A DNA stretch of 64,000 nucleotides from Isochrysis galbana (Eukaryota > Haptophyta > Isochrysidales > Isochrysidaceae), in the NCBI GenBank assembly GCA_018136815.1, contig CM030932.1:7765628-7829627 (forward strand), written 5' to 3'. Made by a program: the position numbers and the translations under genes. Numbering within the stretch: the stretch's first letter is position 1; each line of letters opens with the position of its first letter. The notes beneath the pieces are model-generated. The model ran no database searches, was not told the origin of the DNA, and saw only the letters and a list, made by a program, of their open reading frames with translations. Of the stretch, positions 50,265 through 59,958 are shown piece by piece.

Positions 50265-51480
50265 GGCGTGCCCTTCTTTATCTTTATGTGCAACAAAAAA
50301 AGGTTGAACATGTCACTTTGGTCCCCGGCCGCTCATGCGGCAAGCACACACACGCTCGACCGCCAAGTGCAGCCTTGCTTGCACTTGTCATACTTGCGCT
50401 GCGAAAATAACACCATGTCCACCAGGAATTTGGCGTTGGCCTTGGCAACCCCTGGCGCCGTGGCGACCATCATCTCGCGCATCTTGCATCTTGTCCGAGT
50501 AGCTAGTTACTTGGCCCTTGGTGGGAAAGTGGCAAATGCTAGGAGTGGCAAGGCACAGCGCAACGTATTGTACGGCGTGTATGACCGAGGTGTCGTTCCG
50601 TCAATTGTGGGGCATCAGCATCAGTCGAATTGAGCGATCAAATGTCCATGGTTATGTATACAGCAGTATTTTAAAATTAAATGAAGACTAGCCGTGCGTG
50701 GGCATAACAACTTTTTTCTCTGCTTTTCCCCGCGGTGCATGTTCCCCCGCGGGGACGCCGTGCGTGCGCATGCCAACGCTTTTCCTCTGCGTTTCCTCTA
50801 AGGCCGACAACTACATAAACATGAACATGCAGTTTAATAAATATTGCTCACGGAGCACCTGTGATGACTTGCAATCACATTGTGCACGCCGTGCATGGGC
50901 ACGGCGCGATGTGCATCGGTCCCCCCGCGGAGACGCCGTGCGTGCGCATGCCAATTTTTTCCCTCTGCGTACCCTCTAAGGCCCACAACTACGTAAACGT
51001 ACTGGAGCTCAGTCAGCACACTGGTATTCACCGAGGACGGGAAAGGCAGACTGAAGATGAGCACAAACCTAAGCCTCGTGGCAAAAGTGTTTGGCCTCGC
51101 CGAGAGACTCGCCTAAAGACGAGGCGCAACTCCCTCACCGATCACCGAATAACTCTCTCACGCAAGTCCGCCACAGGCAAGGGGTAACACACCAAAATAA
51201 AGGCACCCGCGTCAAAATAGCAAAGAGACAGGCCAGTCAGCGGCACAGGAGGAGGACGAGAACATACCGCTGGGGGCAGGTGCAGGTGCACTCCGCCCAA
51301 CCCAGCCCCCCCCCGCAATCTGAGCCCCTAAGTAGAGCACGAGCGGAGTTGCCGCAAGGCGGGAAGCGGGAAGTGAGGGAGAGGAAGGGATCTGGGCGTG
51401 GCTACAGTAGCGGTACCTATAGCCAGGCGCGAGGCGAGAATGTTTAAAGTTTTTTTACAGCCTAACCCGCGAACTAAGAG
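50265..51480. repeat. Gene-free region with a direct duplication and R1-linked segment
   Basis: A segment of about 85 bases (CCCGCGGGGACGCCGTGCG through CTCTAAGGCCGACAACTAC) at 50738-50822 is repeated at about 50917-51002. 51385-51430 (GATCTGGGCGTGGCTAC, AGCGGTACCTATAGCCAG, GCGCGAGGCGAGAATG) is the inverse of the sequence next to R1 copy E (29669-29715) and of 28890-28905. No gene is supported. Confidence 0.7.
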
Positions 51481-51612
51481 GAAAGGTCGTCTACTCTACT
51501 CTCTAGAGCACTCTACTCTACTCTACTCTACTCTAGAGTACGACTCTAGAGTAGAGTAGTCTACTCTAGATAGTAGAGGAGAGCTGGAGTAGAGTACTCT
51601 ACTCTACTCTAG
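51481..51612. repeat. CTACT/TAGAG self-complementary microsatellite
   Basis: Dense repeats of TCTACTCTACTCTAGAGTA and its complement TAGAGTAGAG on the same strand; many hairpins are possible. It lies just 5' of the EF-hand gene. Confidence 0.9.
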
Positions 51613-51720
51613 ATACTCTAATCTGTTTATCTAAGGAATGTATTCCCTGCGCCCCTCGGCGGGCGGTGCCCCCTTGCCCACGAGCGCGAGGGGGAAAGAG
51701 AGGGGGCGGGGCCACTCGCC

Positions 51721-53927
51721 ATGCGTGGCGTCCGCAGGCTTGCGCTGCTCACGTGGACGTTCGCGGCGACCGCGGCGACGACACCACACCACTGTCTACA
51801 AGATGTGCTCGACCACTTCGACTTGCTCGACCGCGACCGCGATGGGGCGCTATCAAGGCAAGAGCTGCGAAGCGCCCTAAAGGCAGTGACAGTTGACAGG
51901 CTTGACAGCCTCTTCACAGGCGAGTATGAGGACATGAAGCATCCTGGTTGCCCGCGCAGCATCAACGGAACCGCGCCCCTTGCCACTCTTAGTGGCATTG
52001 ATGAAGATGGTGCCTCGTGGTCTGTCAGCGCGCAGATCTCGCAAAAGAGCATCCAGGCCGACTTTGCGCCCAAGGGAGGGACGACAAGCCTCAAAGGCAA
52101 TTGGACGGGCAAGGGGATTGAATGGGCTGACGGCAACACGTGGATAGCTCGCCATGGCCCTGCGCCTGGATGCCGACTGAATAGGGACGCGCCGATAGCC
52201 TCGTCAATCATGGTTGCTCCTAATACTGCCCTCCCAGCTAACATGGATGTTGCGATGGCAGTGCCAGTAGCTGCCGTTGCAGCGGATGTGAGCCAAACTG
52301 TTGGAGTGCCCACCACAGCTCCAACGAGCGTGTCTACCCTCGCAACGATGGTCTTCTCGCCTCCGCCACCCTCTGCACCGCCGCCACTCGTGTCGCCACC
52401 TAGATATCCCTCACCCTCGCCCTCACCCTCACCCTCGCCCTCGCCTTCGCCCTTGTCGCCACCGCCCCCACCTCCACCGCCTCCGCCAGCTTCGCCACCG
52501 CCCACTGTAATGACATCGCCACCGCCGCCGCCACCGCCACCGCCACCGGCGCGGCTGCCGCCACGAGCTGTAGCCATGGTCAGCGTGTCACCGCCACCGC
52601 CAGCTGTGGCCAGCACTACCACTTCTATTCGTGAGTTGCTCATCACAGTCCCTGCTGGCGTGTCACCGGGACAGCAGCTTATCGTGACGAACCCATTTGG
52701 TGGAAAGCTGCAGATCACGGTACCATCAGGCGTTTCTCCCGGCCAGCAGCTTCGGGTGCAGGTTCGAGTTCCCGTAACGGCACCAACGTCGGTGGCTGCA
52801 GTCCACCCGCCGCCACCGCCACCACCGCCACCACCAGTGGTTGGCTTGCTAGCACAAATGGAGTCGGATCCAATTACTGAAGGAAAGAGGTTGGTGGGCA
52901 GAGGCGCTGGGAAGCGGCGAGACAGAGGAGGTGAGATTTCGCAGCTAAGCACGGTAGCACCAAGGGAAAGCGAGGGGGCGTCCTATGCGCCACCTCCGCC
53001 GCCGCCACCGCCACCTGCGTCACCGCCTCCAATTTCATTAACGTTGACATCAACAAGCCAGTCGCATATTGACGACGGATCGGCCGACGAGGTGCGCAGA
53101 GTACGTGATACGCCCCCAAAGCCTACGTGTTCCCATGCAAAGAGCGTGTCTCCCTCACAAGCAGCACGTGGGACATCCACGAAAGATTCCCCATATGTCA
53201 ATGTCCTTGCTGCACATGTGCCGCACAACGCTCCTAGCCGCCCATCACCCAGGGTGTTTCCTAGCCCATCACCCAGGGTGATGCTATTTCTGTCCACCTA
53301 CCGGACTCACTTGCGATCGTAAATTCACAACGGGAATTTTCATTACATTCACAGATGCGTCATTCTCGTCTTCGGCAGGCGAGACGAGGCAAACGACGTG
53401 GCAAGCGGCAGGGCGACTTGAATGCGACGACAGACACATCCTCATCGCCGGCCGATAACAACGGCGCTTCTCAAAACAGTGCACAATCGGCTGCGGTTGG
53501 GCCCACGACGGCCGGCACGGATGAATCCCGCCCAGCTGCTGCTGTATCAAATTACGTGGGTATTTCTCCTAGCTCTAGTTCTCAGCCCGACACGCCACAA
53601 GCAATGTCCGCGCCAAATCACACCAGCGCTACTTCCACAGCTTCAGCGCCCAATGTTGCACCGGCGGGAGATTTTCCTACTGGAAGCCCTGAACGTGCAG
53701 CTCAGCTAATGCCTCCTAGCTCGGATAAAGCTGCCGCGCCCGCAGAGATTGTGCCGCCACCTAATGCTGCCACAACTGATGGCGCCCGGGTGGATGCCGC
53801 GGAGGGAGTCAATGATTCGGCCAATGCAATGCTTGATGATGGATTTGGGCGCAGCGCACGGAATGGTGGTCGCCGCGGAGGAGGCAAGGGACGTGGACGT
53901 CGTGCTATCGGGGAGACTGTAGCGTAA
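51721..53927 (+). CDS. Secreted EF-hand and proline-rich protein with two GVSPGQ repeats
   Basis: ATG 51721 starts a signal peptide (RRLALLTWTFAATAAT). Residues about 30-50 are one EF-hand: LLDRDRDGALSRQELRSAL, with D, D, D and E at loop positions 1, 3, 5 and 12. Next come a small domain (WSVSAQISQKSIQADFAPKG, NWTGKGIEW), Pro/Ser-rich blocks, then two copies of a short motif (LLITVPAGVSPGQQLIVTNP and LQITVPSGVSPGQQLRVQVP), a beta module seen in proteins of algae and other protists. Further Pro runs follow. The frame stops at 53320. A second open frame from 53355 (RHSRLRQARRGKRRGKRQGD, Ser/Ala-rich, basic tail ending RRAIGETVA) after TTCACAG is probably the last exon, with a donor near GGGTGATG at 53279. 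Likely an extracellular or wall protein binding calcium. Confidence 0.7.
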
Positions 53928-54271
53928 CGCTGGCGTGCAGTCCCTTGCGGCTCATAGGATGACGTGCACCAGGTGGTCCAGGTGGTCCCTCCGTCATCAT
54001 CTATTAGTATTGCTGGACGTTCGTGGTTCAAACCTTGTGTGCTCACCCGGCGCGCAACGACACAATTGAGAGGCTCTAGAAGCTACGAAAAGAGAGAGAT
54101 TGTTGGAGAGAGAAAGACGACGGCCCTTTCGCTATCGTAATGATGACGAGTGATGTGCCGGGTGGCGGGGAAGCTTTCTGGTGACCCCCTCCCCTCCCTC
54201 CCATGGGAAGCCGAATTCTCATAATAATTTTAAATATAATATTTGTAGTAATAGTATATCCTAGCAAACCC
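53928..54271. other. Intergenic sequence
   Basis: No gene is seen; AT-rich from 54215 to 54260, with TATATCCTAGCAAACCC (54255), which resembles the edge of the R2 element (TATATCCTAGCCAACCC at 26954). Confidence 0.45.
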
Positions 54272-54511
54272 AGAAGGTGAAACTTGAGGTCCAGTTTATT
54301 TCAACCCCCCCCCCCACACACACATTCAATATAAAGGTATAGGAGTACCCGCATTTTGGATTTTGGAGAGTGGGGCGGCGACTTGTCACCCCTCATTTCG
54401 CAGGGGGCGCCTTCTCGGTCGGCGATCTGCGATCTGTGAACTATTTTTATCTTCCACTCCTCATTTTACATAAATCTGTGTGAAGGTGTAACCTGAAGCT
54501 GAGGTTCAGAT
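54272..54511 (-). promoter_or_regulatory. Conserved module M, diverged copies 3a and 3b
   Basis: 54272-54345 reads CCAGAAGGTGAAACTTGAGG then TCCAG, TTTATTTCAA, a C run and AATATAAAGGTATAGGAGTA. 54481-54511 reads GAAGGTGTAACCTGAAGCTG then AGGTTCAGATTC. Both keep the GGTG-AAC-TGAGGT order of the other copies and lie 3' of the gene at 54512-54769. The similarity is weaker than between copies 2 and 4. Confidence 0.45.
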
Positions 54512-54769
54512 TCACCCCAGCCCCCCCAATTTCAGCCTCGACTCGCCACCCCTCAAAAGCGGCTCCCGTCTACTGAGATGGGCTTGCGGAACCTCAGCAT
54601 GCCTCTGGACGAGTAGTAAGTAAGCCGTCACGAGGATGATCCATGCCCATGCAAGAAAAGCTGCCGGAAATGTGGCAAACATACCGAGGCCAAATGTCAC
54701 AAGTAGTGCGATCAAGAGGATGGGCACGGCGACAAAGAGGAATACGGTCAAGTTGTTGATTTTTTTCAT
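54512..54769 (-). CDS. Small two-span membrane protein
   Basis: ATG 54769 gives 85 residues: MKKINNLTVFLFVAVPILLI, a first span continuing LLVTFGLGMF, a second span FPAAFLAWAWIILVTAYLLL, then VQRHAEVPQAHLSRREPLLR. The size, two close spans and basic C-terminal tail are like those of the FSKT proteins, but the tail motif is not shared. An in-frame extension to 54898 is possible but looks less natural. It overlaps or abuts module M copy 3b at its 3' end. Function unknown. Confidence 0.5.
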   Translation of the reverse strand: MKKINNLTVFLFVAVPILLIALLVTFGLGMFATFPAAFLAWAWIILVTAYLLLVQRHAEVPQAHLSRREPLLRGGESRLKLGGLG

Positions 54770-56218
54770 TTGCCATTGTCCAGCTCGTACATTGGCCCCG
54801 AAAGAAAGGGAAAGGAAGAACGAATGGCACGCGCCTCGCGTCTCGTGTCTTGTTTTGTCGCCCCTTGCTCGTCGCTTGTCTAGAAGGTCTCTCCGCACAT
54901 CGCCTTCTTCCCCCGCGGGAGTTTGGATCTCTCCTCGACCCTCCGCGTTGGCTTCAGCGGACGAGTTTCACTTTAACGATAGTTCGAACGAACAACCCTT
55001 CGTTGACGTAGTTTTGCGCTCTCTTTCCGTATTTCTTCGCGCACGACGAGCGATCGCGACCTCAGCCTTCGCCGTGCGGGAGGGGTTTCTTTATCGTATG
55101 ATTCCGGAGTGTGTACGTCAGTCTTCTGAGCCCAAGGTCTTTGGTTTTTGGGGTTTTCGTGAGTGTTTTTGTAGCAACTTCGTCGAGTCCCACCGTGCAC
55201 CGTGCACCGTGTTCCCAAGCAAGCGAGTCCCTCCCCCCCCCCCCGAGTTCCCGAGTCTATACCCCGAGTCAACGAGTCAATACAAGTCAAGCACGCGCTT
55301 GAGCCACCCCCAGTCGCCTGCCACCACCCCCCACAAGCCTCCTTCCGCACTTCCGCGCCCTCCGTGCGTCGTGCGTCGTGCGTCGATCGATCGCCATGCC
55401 CGGCTAGTCACTAGTCACTCGCCCAAGGAAAGCTCCATGAGCGCTCCCCGCAAGAACCGCGTTCCGCGCTAGCTGCCGGCGCGCCCTCGCAGGCAATCTC
55501 CAAAGAGTGAGATCAGCCTTGCTCTGACAGCCAAAAGCCCAGGGTTAGGCCAAAACATCACCAAATGCTTGTGTTTACACGTGGGCAATTCCGTCCTACA
55601 TTGTAGGACTGGTCTTACGTCTTACAAAGCTGGGTGGGTACCTTTATCCGTCACGCGTAAAGTTAGTTAGGGCATCCAAAGTCTCGGAAATGGTATTGGT
55701 GGCGGGGCATCGTGCTAGGTGGGTGGAGGGAGGGAGAGATGAGCGAGGTGTTTTCCTTCTGAGTGCGGGTGTGCTGAGATTGAGAGTTGGGAAGACCTAC
55801 TCTCAATCAATCACAATCACAATCGCACCCTCTTCGGGCCCTCAAGACTCATCTCTTAAACTATGTGTACGGCACACACGTGCACATATACATTGCGAGC
55901 ATATTCATATGTCATCGTGTAATACGCCCCGTACATCGCCTACGCTGCATGCAAGGCGCACGGCTGCGCTAGGCTGCGCTACAATATAGTTAACGGTAAG
56001 TTTACCAGAACAGGACGGGACGGAGTGAAGAAGGAAGAGATTTGTTGCTGATCAACACCACGCAGGGGGTTGACGCATCCGGATGACAACAGCGAGGCTA
56101 TCCTCGTGAACACAAAGATGAGCGAGGCGCCCAGATGCGCCTGCGAAAAGCACAACCGCGAGGCTTGGCATTTGAGAGCGCCAATGCCAATGGACATCGC
56201 ACTAGCAAGTGCAAGAGT
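54770..56218. other. Gene-free region
   Basis: 1.4 kb with no supported gene. A 278-codon plus-strand frame (54636-55472) crosses it but is basic, Ser/Pro-rich and lacks any domain. 55195-55300 has GAGTC-type repeats; 55370-55395 has CGTCGTGCGTCGTGCGTCG. Confidence 0.5.
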
Positions 56219-56899
56219 CTAGGCGGCAGCTTGCTGTGCTTGAAAGCGCTTTTGGTTCATCACGCGCAAAACCTGGTCCAAGTGCTGCGATTTGATGGCA
56301 GCTGCCTGTCGTACCGAGACGCCCTGCCCCGCCATCAGCTCAATCTTCCGCTTCAGAAAGGCCTGCGCCTCAACAACTGACTTTTCAATGTAATATCCTG
56401 TCCCCACGTCAATGAGTACAGACTGCACCTGCGTTGTTTCCCCCGGAACGTAGAGTGACGAGGTGATCGGCACAAGCATCCGTGTTCCTTCTGGTGTCTT
56501 CTCTAGTTCGTCTAGGGCGGCCTTGGAGATATCCACCTTCTTGGTCGAAATCTGCAGTTGCTGATGTGCGCCCTGGAGTCCCTGCACCTCCTGCATAAAC
56601 ACCAAATTGCAGAGGAAGAGGTGAAATGGGCACGAGATGTGCTGGACACTTGCAAAACCCCGTGTAACCACCCGCCTGAAATAAGTCGCACGCGCCTAAG
56701 AGGACACGGCCTACGTCTGGCTGAAGGGGTAGGAGATGCCATGATCTGTCCTCAGCTCAGTGCGCAGCTGGGCGGGTGAGCATCTGCAGGGCTTCTTCCG
56801 TTGCACCTCTTCCAATGACTTCTTGAGCTGCAAGAGCTGCTCATAGCTCAAAGCCATGAGGCTAATGCCACCCGTCTCGGACTCCGCCCCCTCTGCCAT
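56219..56899 (-). CDS. PFDN5: Prefoldin subunit 5 (alpha-type)
   Basis: Two exons (56899-56807 and 56590-56219) give 154 residues, the usual length for this subunit. The first exon encodes MAEGAESE and the start of the N-terminal coiled coil (SYEQLLQLKKSLEE). The second continues EVQGLQGAHQQLQISTKKVD, then the diagnostic beta-hairpin region LVPITSSLYVPGE and VLIDVGTGYYIEKSVVEAQA, then the C-terminal coiled coil. VDVGTGYY is specific to the alpha class, and the SLYVPG segment to PFD5. Prefoldin is a hexameric jellyfish-shaped chaperone that hands nascent actin and tubulin to the CCT chaperonin in the cytosol. Confidence 0.93.
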
Positions 56900-58120
56900 C
56901 TGTTCCTTCTCGTCGCCGCTCTTTCTTATTCCTTTGCTTCAGCGGAGCGGGCGCGCGCGTCCTCGCGCGGCGGTGCGATGTGAGGCCGTTGGCCGAGAGG
57001 GGGGATCCCTGGTAAAGGGAAGAGTAGAAGATACTCTGTAACCAAGTACGATCTAGAAATTAGAGTCTGACATCCCATACAGTATGGGTGCACCATTAAG
57101 AAGTCGGGGAAAAAGGTCTCTTAGCCTTTCTTATGAGATTCTAAAACTGGGCCCTCCTTCTTATTCGGAGCGGCGAAGTCGAAGTATTTTTATTTCCTTT
57201 TTCTTATCGCCCACCAAAAATAGTACTACCTCCGTTCCAAAACTGAAAATTTTTTCAGTTTTCTTTTCACAACTCCCCAAAATTTGAAATAAATAAACCG
57301 CAACTTCAATGGGGGGGTTGCCGGTACATGCTGGCTTAATGGGGTGAGGAGGGGGGGGCTCAGCACTCGAAACACTATTGAAATGGGCAGTTTTTCAATG
57401 TGGACTTGGTGTGAAATTCGGCTGACGCGAACGATTGGCGCGAAAGCTCTTGGCCCGTGGCACTCGCGGCCGCATGGCGCGGCTGAAGGTGGTGGAGCCG
57501 CCGCAGCGCGGCGCTCGCACCGGGGGCGAGTATGAGTGGCAAGGCAAGGGGCGCAAGAAGAGGAGCTCAACCACCAACAGTCCTCCCGGTGGAAACCATC
57601 ACGCCTTGCGCCTAGGCCTGAGCCAAAATATGTAGTTTTTCGTGCCCAAATATGTGGGAAAAATATGTGGAAAATGTGTGAAATGTTGCCCAAATATGTG
57701 GAAAATATGTAGCTGTGTGTGGGGGGGATCAATCGCCGTTACTAGTAGTAAGCGCCGCACATAAATATATGCTCTTATCAGTGTCACTCTTCTTATTTTC
57801 CTCTCCTCTCTTGCGCCTTGCCGCATCGTCGTGACGTTGCTTCTGACAGTAAATGGAGTGCCCGTTTTTGACACGTTGTGGGGCGCTTTAGATTTTCGTT
57901 AACATCCTCAACGAAAGCGCCTTGTTAAGCCAGCATGTACCCTCCCCACACCCCGGCCTTCCATCTAGTGCCTCCTCTTTTCTAGGCGCCGCCCTCGCTG
58001 CCCAAAGGCTAAGGTCGTTTGCCTTCATTTGGTACCCCTCGTTTCCAAATACGCGATGTGTCGGTACAAAAAAAATCTTATTGTATTTGAGCAAAGGCAC
58101 CCACCTCACAGTGCTCAACC
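56900..58120. other. Gene-free region with AT-rich repeats
   Basis: 57215-57290 contains ACTACCTCCGTTCCAAAACT followed by an inverted repeat (CTGAAAATTTTTTCAG). The CTCCGTTCC word resembles the ends of Stowaway/mariner-type MITEs, but no matching second end is seen. 57620-57715 is a cluster of CCCAAATATGTGGGAAAA units. 57755-57790 is AT-rich. No gene is supported. Confidence 0.5.
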
Positions 58121-58657
58121 ATGTCTATAAATGGAATGGCGGCTGATGATGTAGTACTCAAGCGATTGAAATGGATAACAATAAAGATGGACTATAACTT
58201 TAAAAAATTCATCTTACCTCTCTTTCCGCCATATGGCACTTCTAAATCTGCCATGCAGGTTATTGCGGAAGCATTGGACAGCATCAGTCCGCCACCGCCG
58301 GTTGGGGTCAACCCGGGGGGGAGCAACAACTCCCTGAGGAGGCTGCTTGAGTTGAACCCAAATTTGTTGACGTACACTGTCGAATGTAAGGCCTTATTCA
58401 GTTCATTCGATTTCAAGCACAATACGAACATTGAAGACACCTTACATGCCATTTGCGAGGCTGATAAATCATTCACACTGGTTTATATGATACACACTCT
58501 CTTGAGCAAGTCCACTGCGAAAACAATCATCGATATGAGTCGTGATGATCTGCTTCGTAAAATCAAAGCTGCTCACGTCGATTCGGAATTAACTCCCCAC
58601 CTCCAAGAATTGCTAGAAGGTGTCGATTCGGGTTCAGCTTCCCAAGTAAAGATTTAA
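58121..58657 (+). CDS. Uncharacterised intronless protein, AT-richer than neighbours
   Basis: ATG 58121 gives 178 residues: MDYNFKKFILPLFPPYGTSK, QVIAEALDSISPPPPVGVNP, LRRLLELNPNLLTYTVECKA, TLHAICEADKSFTLVYMIHT, KTIIDMSRDDLLRKIKAAHV. It is helical, without membrane spans or known motifs. Codon use is noticeably less GC-rich at third positions than in the host genes, and it has no introns. The end of the ORF is duplicated just downstream (ATCGATTCGGGTTCAGCT at about 58622 and 58674). It may belong, with 58870-59803, to an inserted element. Confidence 0.55.
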   Translation: MSINGMAADDVVLKRLKWITIKMDYNFKKFILPLFPPYGTSKSAMQVIAEALDSISPPPPVGVNPGGSNNSLRRLLELNPNLLTYTVECKALFSSFDFKHNTNIEDTLHAICEADKSFTLVYMIHTLLSKSTAKTIIDMSRDDLLRKIKAAHVDSELTPHLQELLEGVDSGSASQVKI

Positions 58658-58869
58658 AACAAAAGACCGCTTATCGATTCGGGTTCAGCTCCCGTAAAGA
58701 TTGAACCCACAAGGCCCAGCAACATCAAATACAAAAAAGCTCGGTCCTAGGGCACCGGGCCGAGCTCACCTGCCGAGCGAGTCCACCGCGGCAAGGGGAT
58801 CTCGCTCCGAGATCGGCGCATCGCTCAAATTTACATCCGCTACCACGTCAAACGCGACGGCGTGTCGCA

Positions 58870-59265
58870 ATGCTGCCACTCACGCCCATGCTCCTCCTCG
58901 CCGCCATCGCCCCACCTCCCCACTTCCTCTTCGGAACCTTTTACGGAGAGCAGGCCATACAGCTCACCACTCGATGGGGAAGACACACCGAGCTTTCTCC
59001 TGCGCACCTGCAGCGACTCGTGCGAGCCAAAACCGCCCTCGCCAATGCAGGCAACTTTGTCATCCTGGCACAGGCACAACACCAAAGCAAGGCGATCCCA
59101 TCGCTCCTCGTCTTTCAACCAGACAGCAAACAACAACACATCCTCAAGATATGCCTCTGGGACCAAAAACTCTCCGCTTCACAACGCGGGGGGTGCATTG
59201 CTCAGGCACAGATGTGGTATGCTCGCGTATTCAACTCCACATTCGTCCTGACAACGGAAGTGTGA
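58870..59265 (+). CDS. Possible secreted or lumenal protein ORF
   Basis: ATG 58870 gives 131 residues with a hydrophobic N-terminus (LPLTPMLLLAAIAPPPHFLF), then LTTRWGRHTELSPAHLQRLV, NAGNFVILAQAQHQSKAIPS, LLVFQPDSKQQHILKICLWD, MWYARVFNSTFVLTTEV. The composition is protein-like. A longer frame in another phase (58701-59639) covers the same DNA and is less natural at its start. No family recognised. Confidence 0.4.
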   Translation: MLPLTPMLLLAAIAPPPHFLFGTFYGEQAIQLTTRWGRHTELSPAHLQRLVRAKTALANAGNFVILAQAQHQSKAIPSLLVFQPDSKQQHILKICLWDQKLSASQRGGCIAQAQMWYARVFNSTFVLTTEV

Positions 59266-59284
59266 CGATAGGTAAACCTGAAAA

Positions 59285-59803
59285 TTGTGCGGTCTTGGTA
59301 AGAAAACAATGGGCAACTCCGCGGGGCGCATCGACAATAGCGGCTTCGGACCCGGAAAGTATGACGTCGATAAACAAGACCCCAAGCATGCAACATGCAA
59401 AGGTGGCGGCGGGATGCAAGATGACCATCTTCTCCGAGGCCGGCTTGAAAGGCGAAAGCGCGACCATCAATGGCCCGCCGGTGATCAACGAGCAGGCCGC
59501 CACTCCGTCCTCCAATCAACGAGCCGACCCCGCCAATCAACAATCAACAATGGGAAAACGTCGACCTACATACAGGATATCGGGTGGACTCACCCAGTGC
59601 GCTCCTTGCACATCGAGTGTCACCCCGACTCAGCAATAGCTCAACAAAAAGACGAATTCAACTCGGCTATCGTCAAAGTATTCGCCAAAGGGGTCGCACT
59701 CGTTGCAGGCATCGTGGTCGGAGGCATAGTGCTTGCCATCTGTTTGATTCTTCTCTTGTTGAAATTCCTCTTCACGCGACCCACCGAAAACAATCCAAAG
59801 TGA
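59285..59803 (+). CDS. Small single-span membrane protein ORF (C-terminal part convincing)
   Basis: The frame is open from 59285. The final 80 residues look real: STYIQDIGWTHPVRSLHIEC, QKDEFNSAIVKVFAKGVALV, then a span AGIVVGGIVLAICLILLLLK and tail FLFTRPTENNPK. The earlier part is Arg/Gly/His-rich and competes with another frame that reads CKMTIFSEAGLKGESATING, so a splice or frameshift near 59480-59560 is likely. Module M copy 4 follows about 50-150 bases after the stop. Confidence 0.45.
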   Translation: MCGLGKKTMGNSAGRIDNSGFGPGKYDVDKQDPKHATCKGGGGMQDDHLLRGRLERRKRDHQWPAGDQRAGRHSVLQSTSRPRQSTINNGKTSTYIQDIGWTHPVRSLHIECHPDSAIAQQKDEFNSAIVKVFAKGVALVAGIVVGGIVLAICLILLLLKFLFTRPTENNPK

Positions 59804-59854
59804 AAGGTGCACCACCGCCCCATCCTTGAAAGTGTAGGTGATCCTGCAATTTCG

Positions 59855-59958
59855 TACTTTAAAGAGGGGGTCCAACTTATACCACATATACGGGGGGGCT
59901 GCTGAAAAAACAACCAAACCTGAGGTTGCACCCTCGCACCCTCTCGGGGCTCGGGGGG
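59855..59958 (+). promoter_or_regulatory. Conserved module M, copy 4
   Basis: Sense strand: TTTCGTACTTTAAAGAGGGG, GTCCAACTTATACCACATAT, ACGGGGGGGC, AAAAAACAACC, AAACCTGAGGTTGCACCCTC, GCACCCTCTCGGGGCTCGG. It is nearly the inverse of copy 2 (49784-49876). AACCTGAGGTT within it is a perfect short inverted repeat. Confidence 0.8.

Noticed and set aside
54636-55472. 278-codon plus-strand ORF
   Set aside because: Basic and Ser/Pro-rich without domain, antisense to a better membrane-protein ORF at its start.
57215-57290. Stowaway/mariner MITE
   Set aside because: Only one end-like word (CTCCGTTCC) is present; no inverted partner was found within a few hundred bases.
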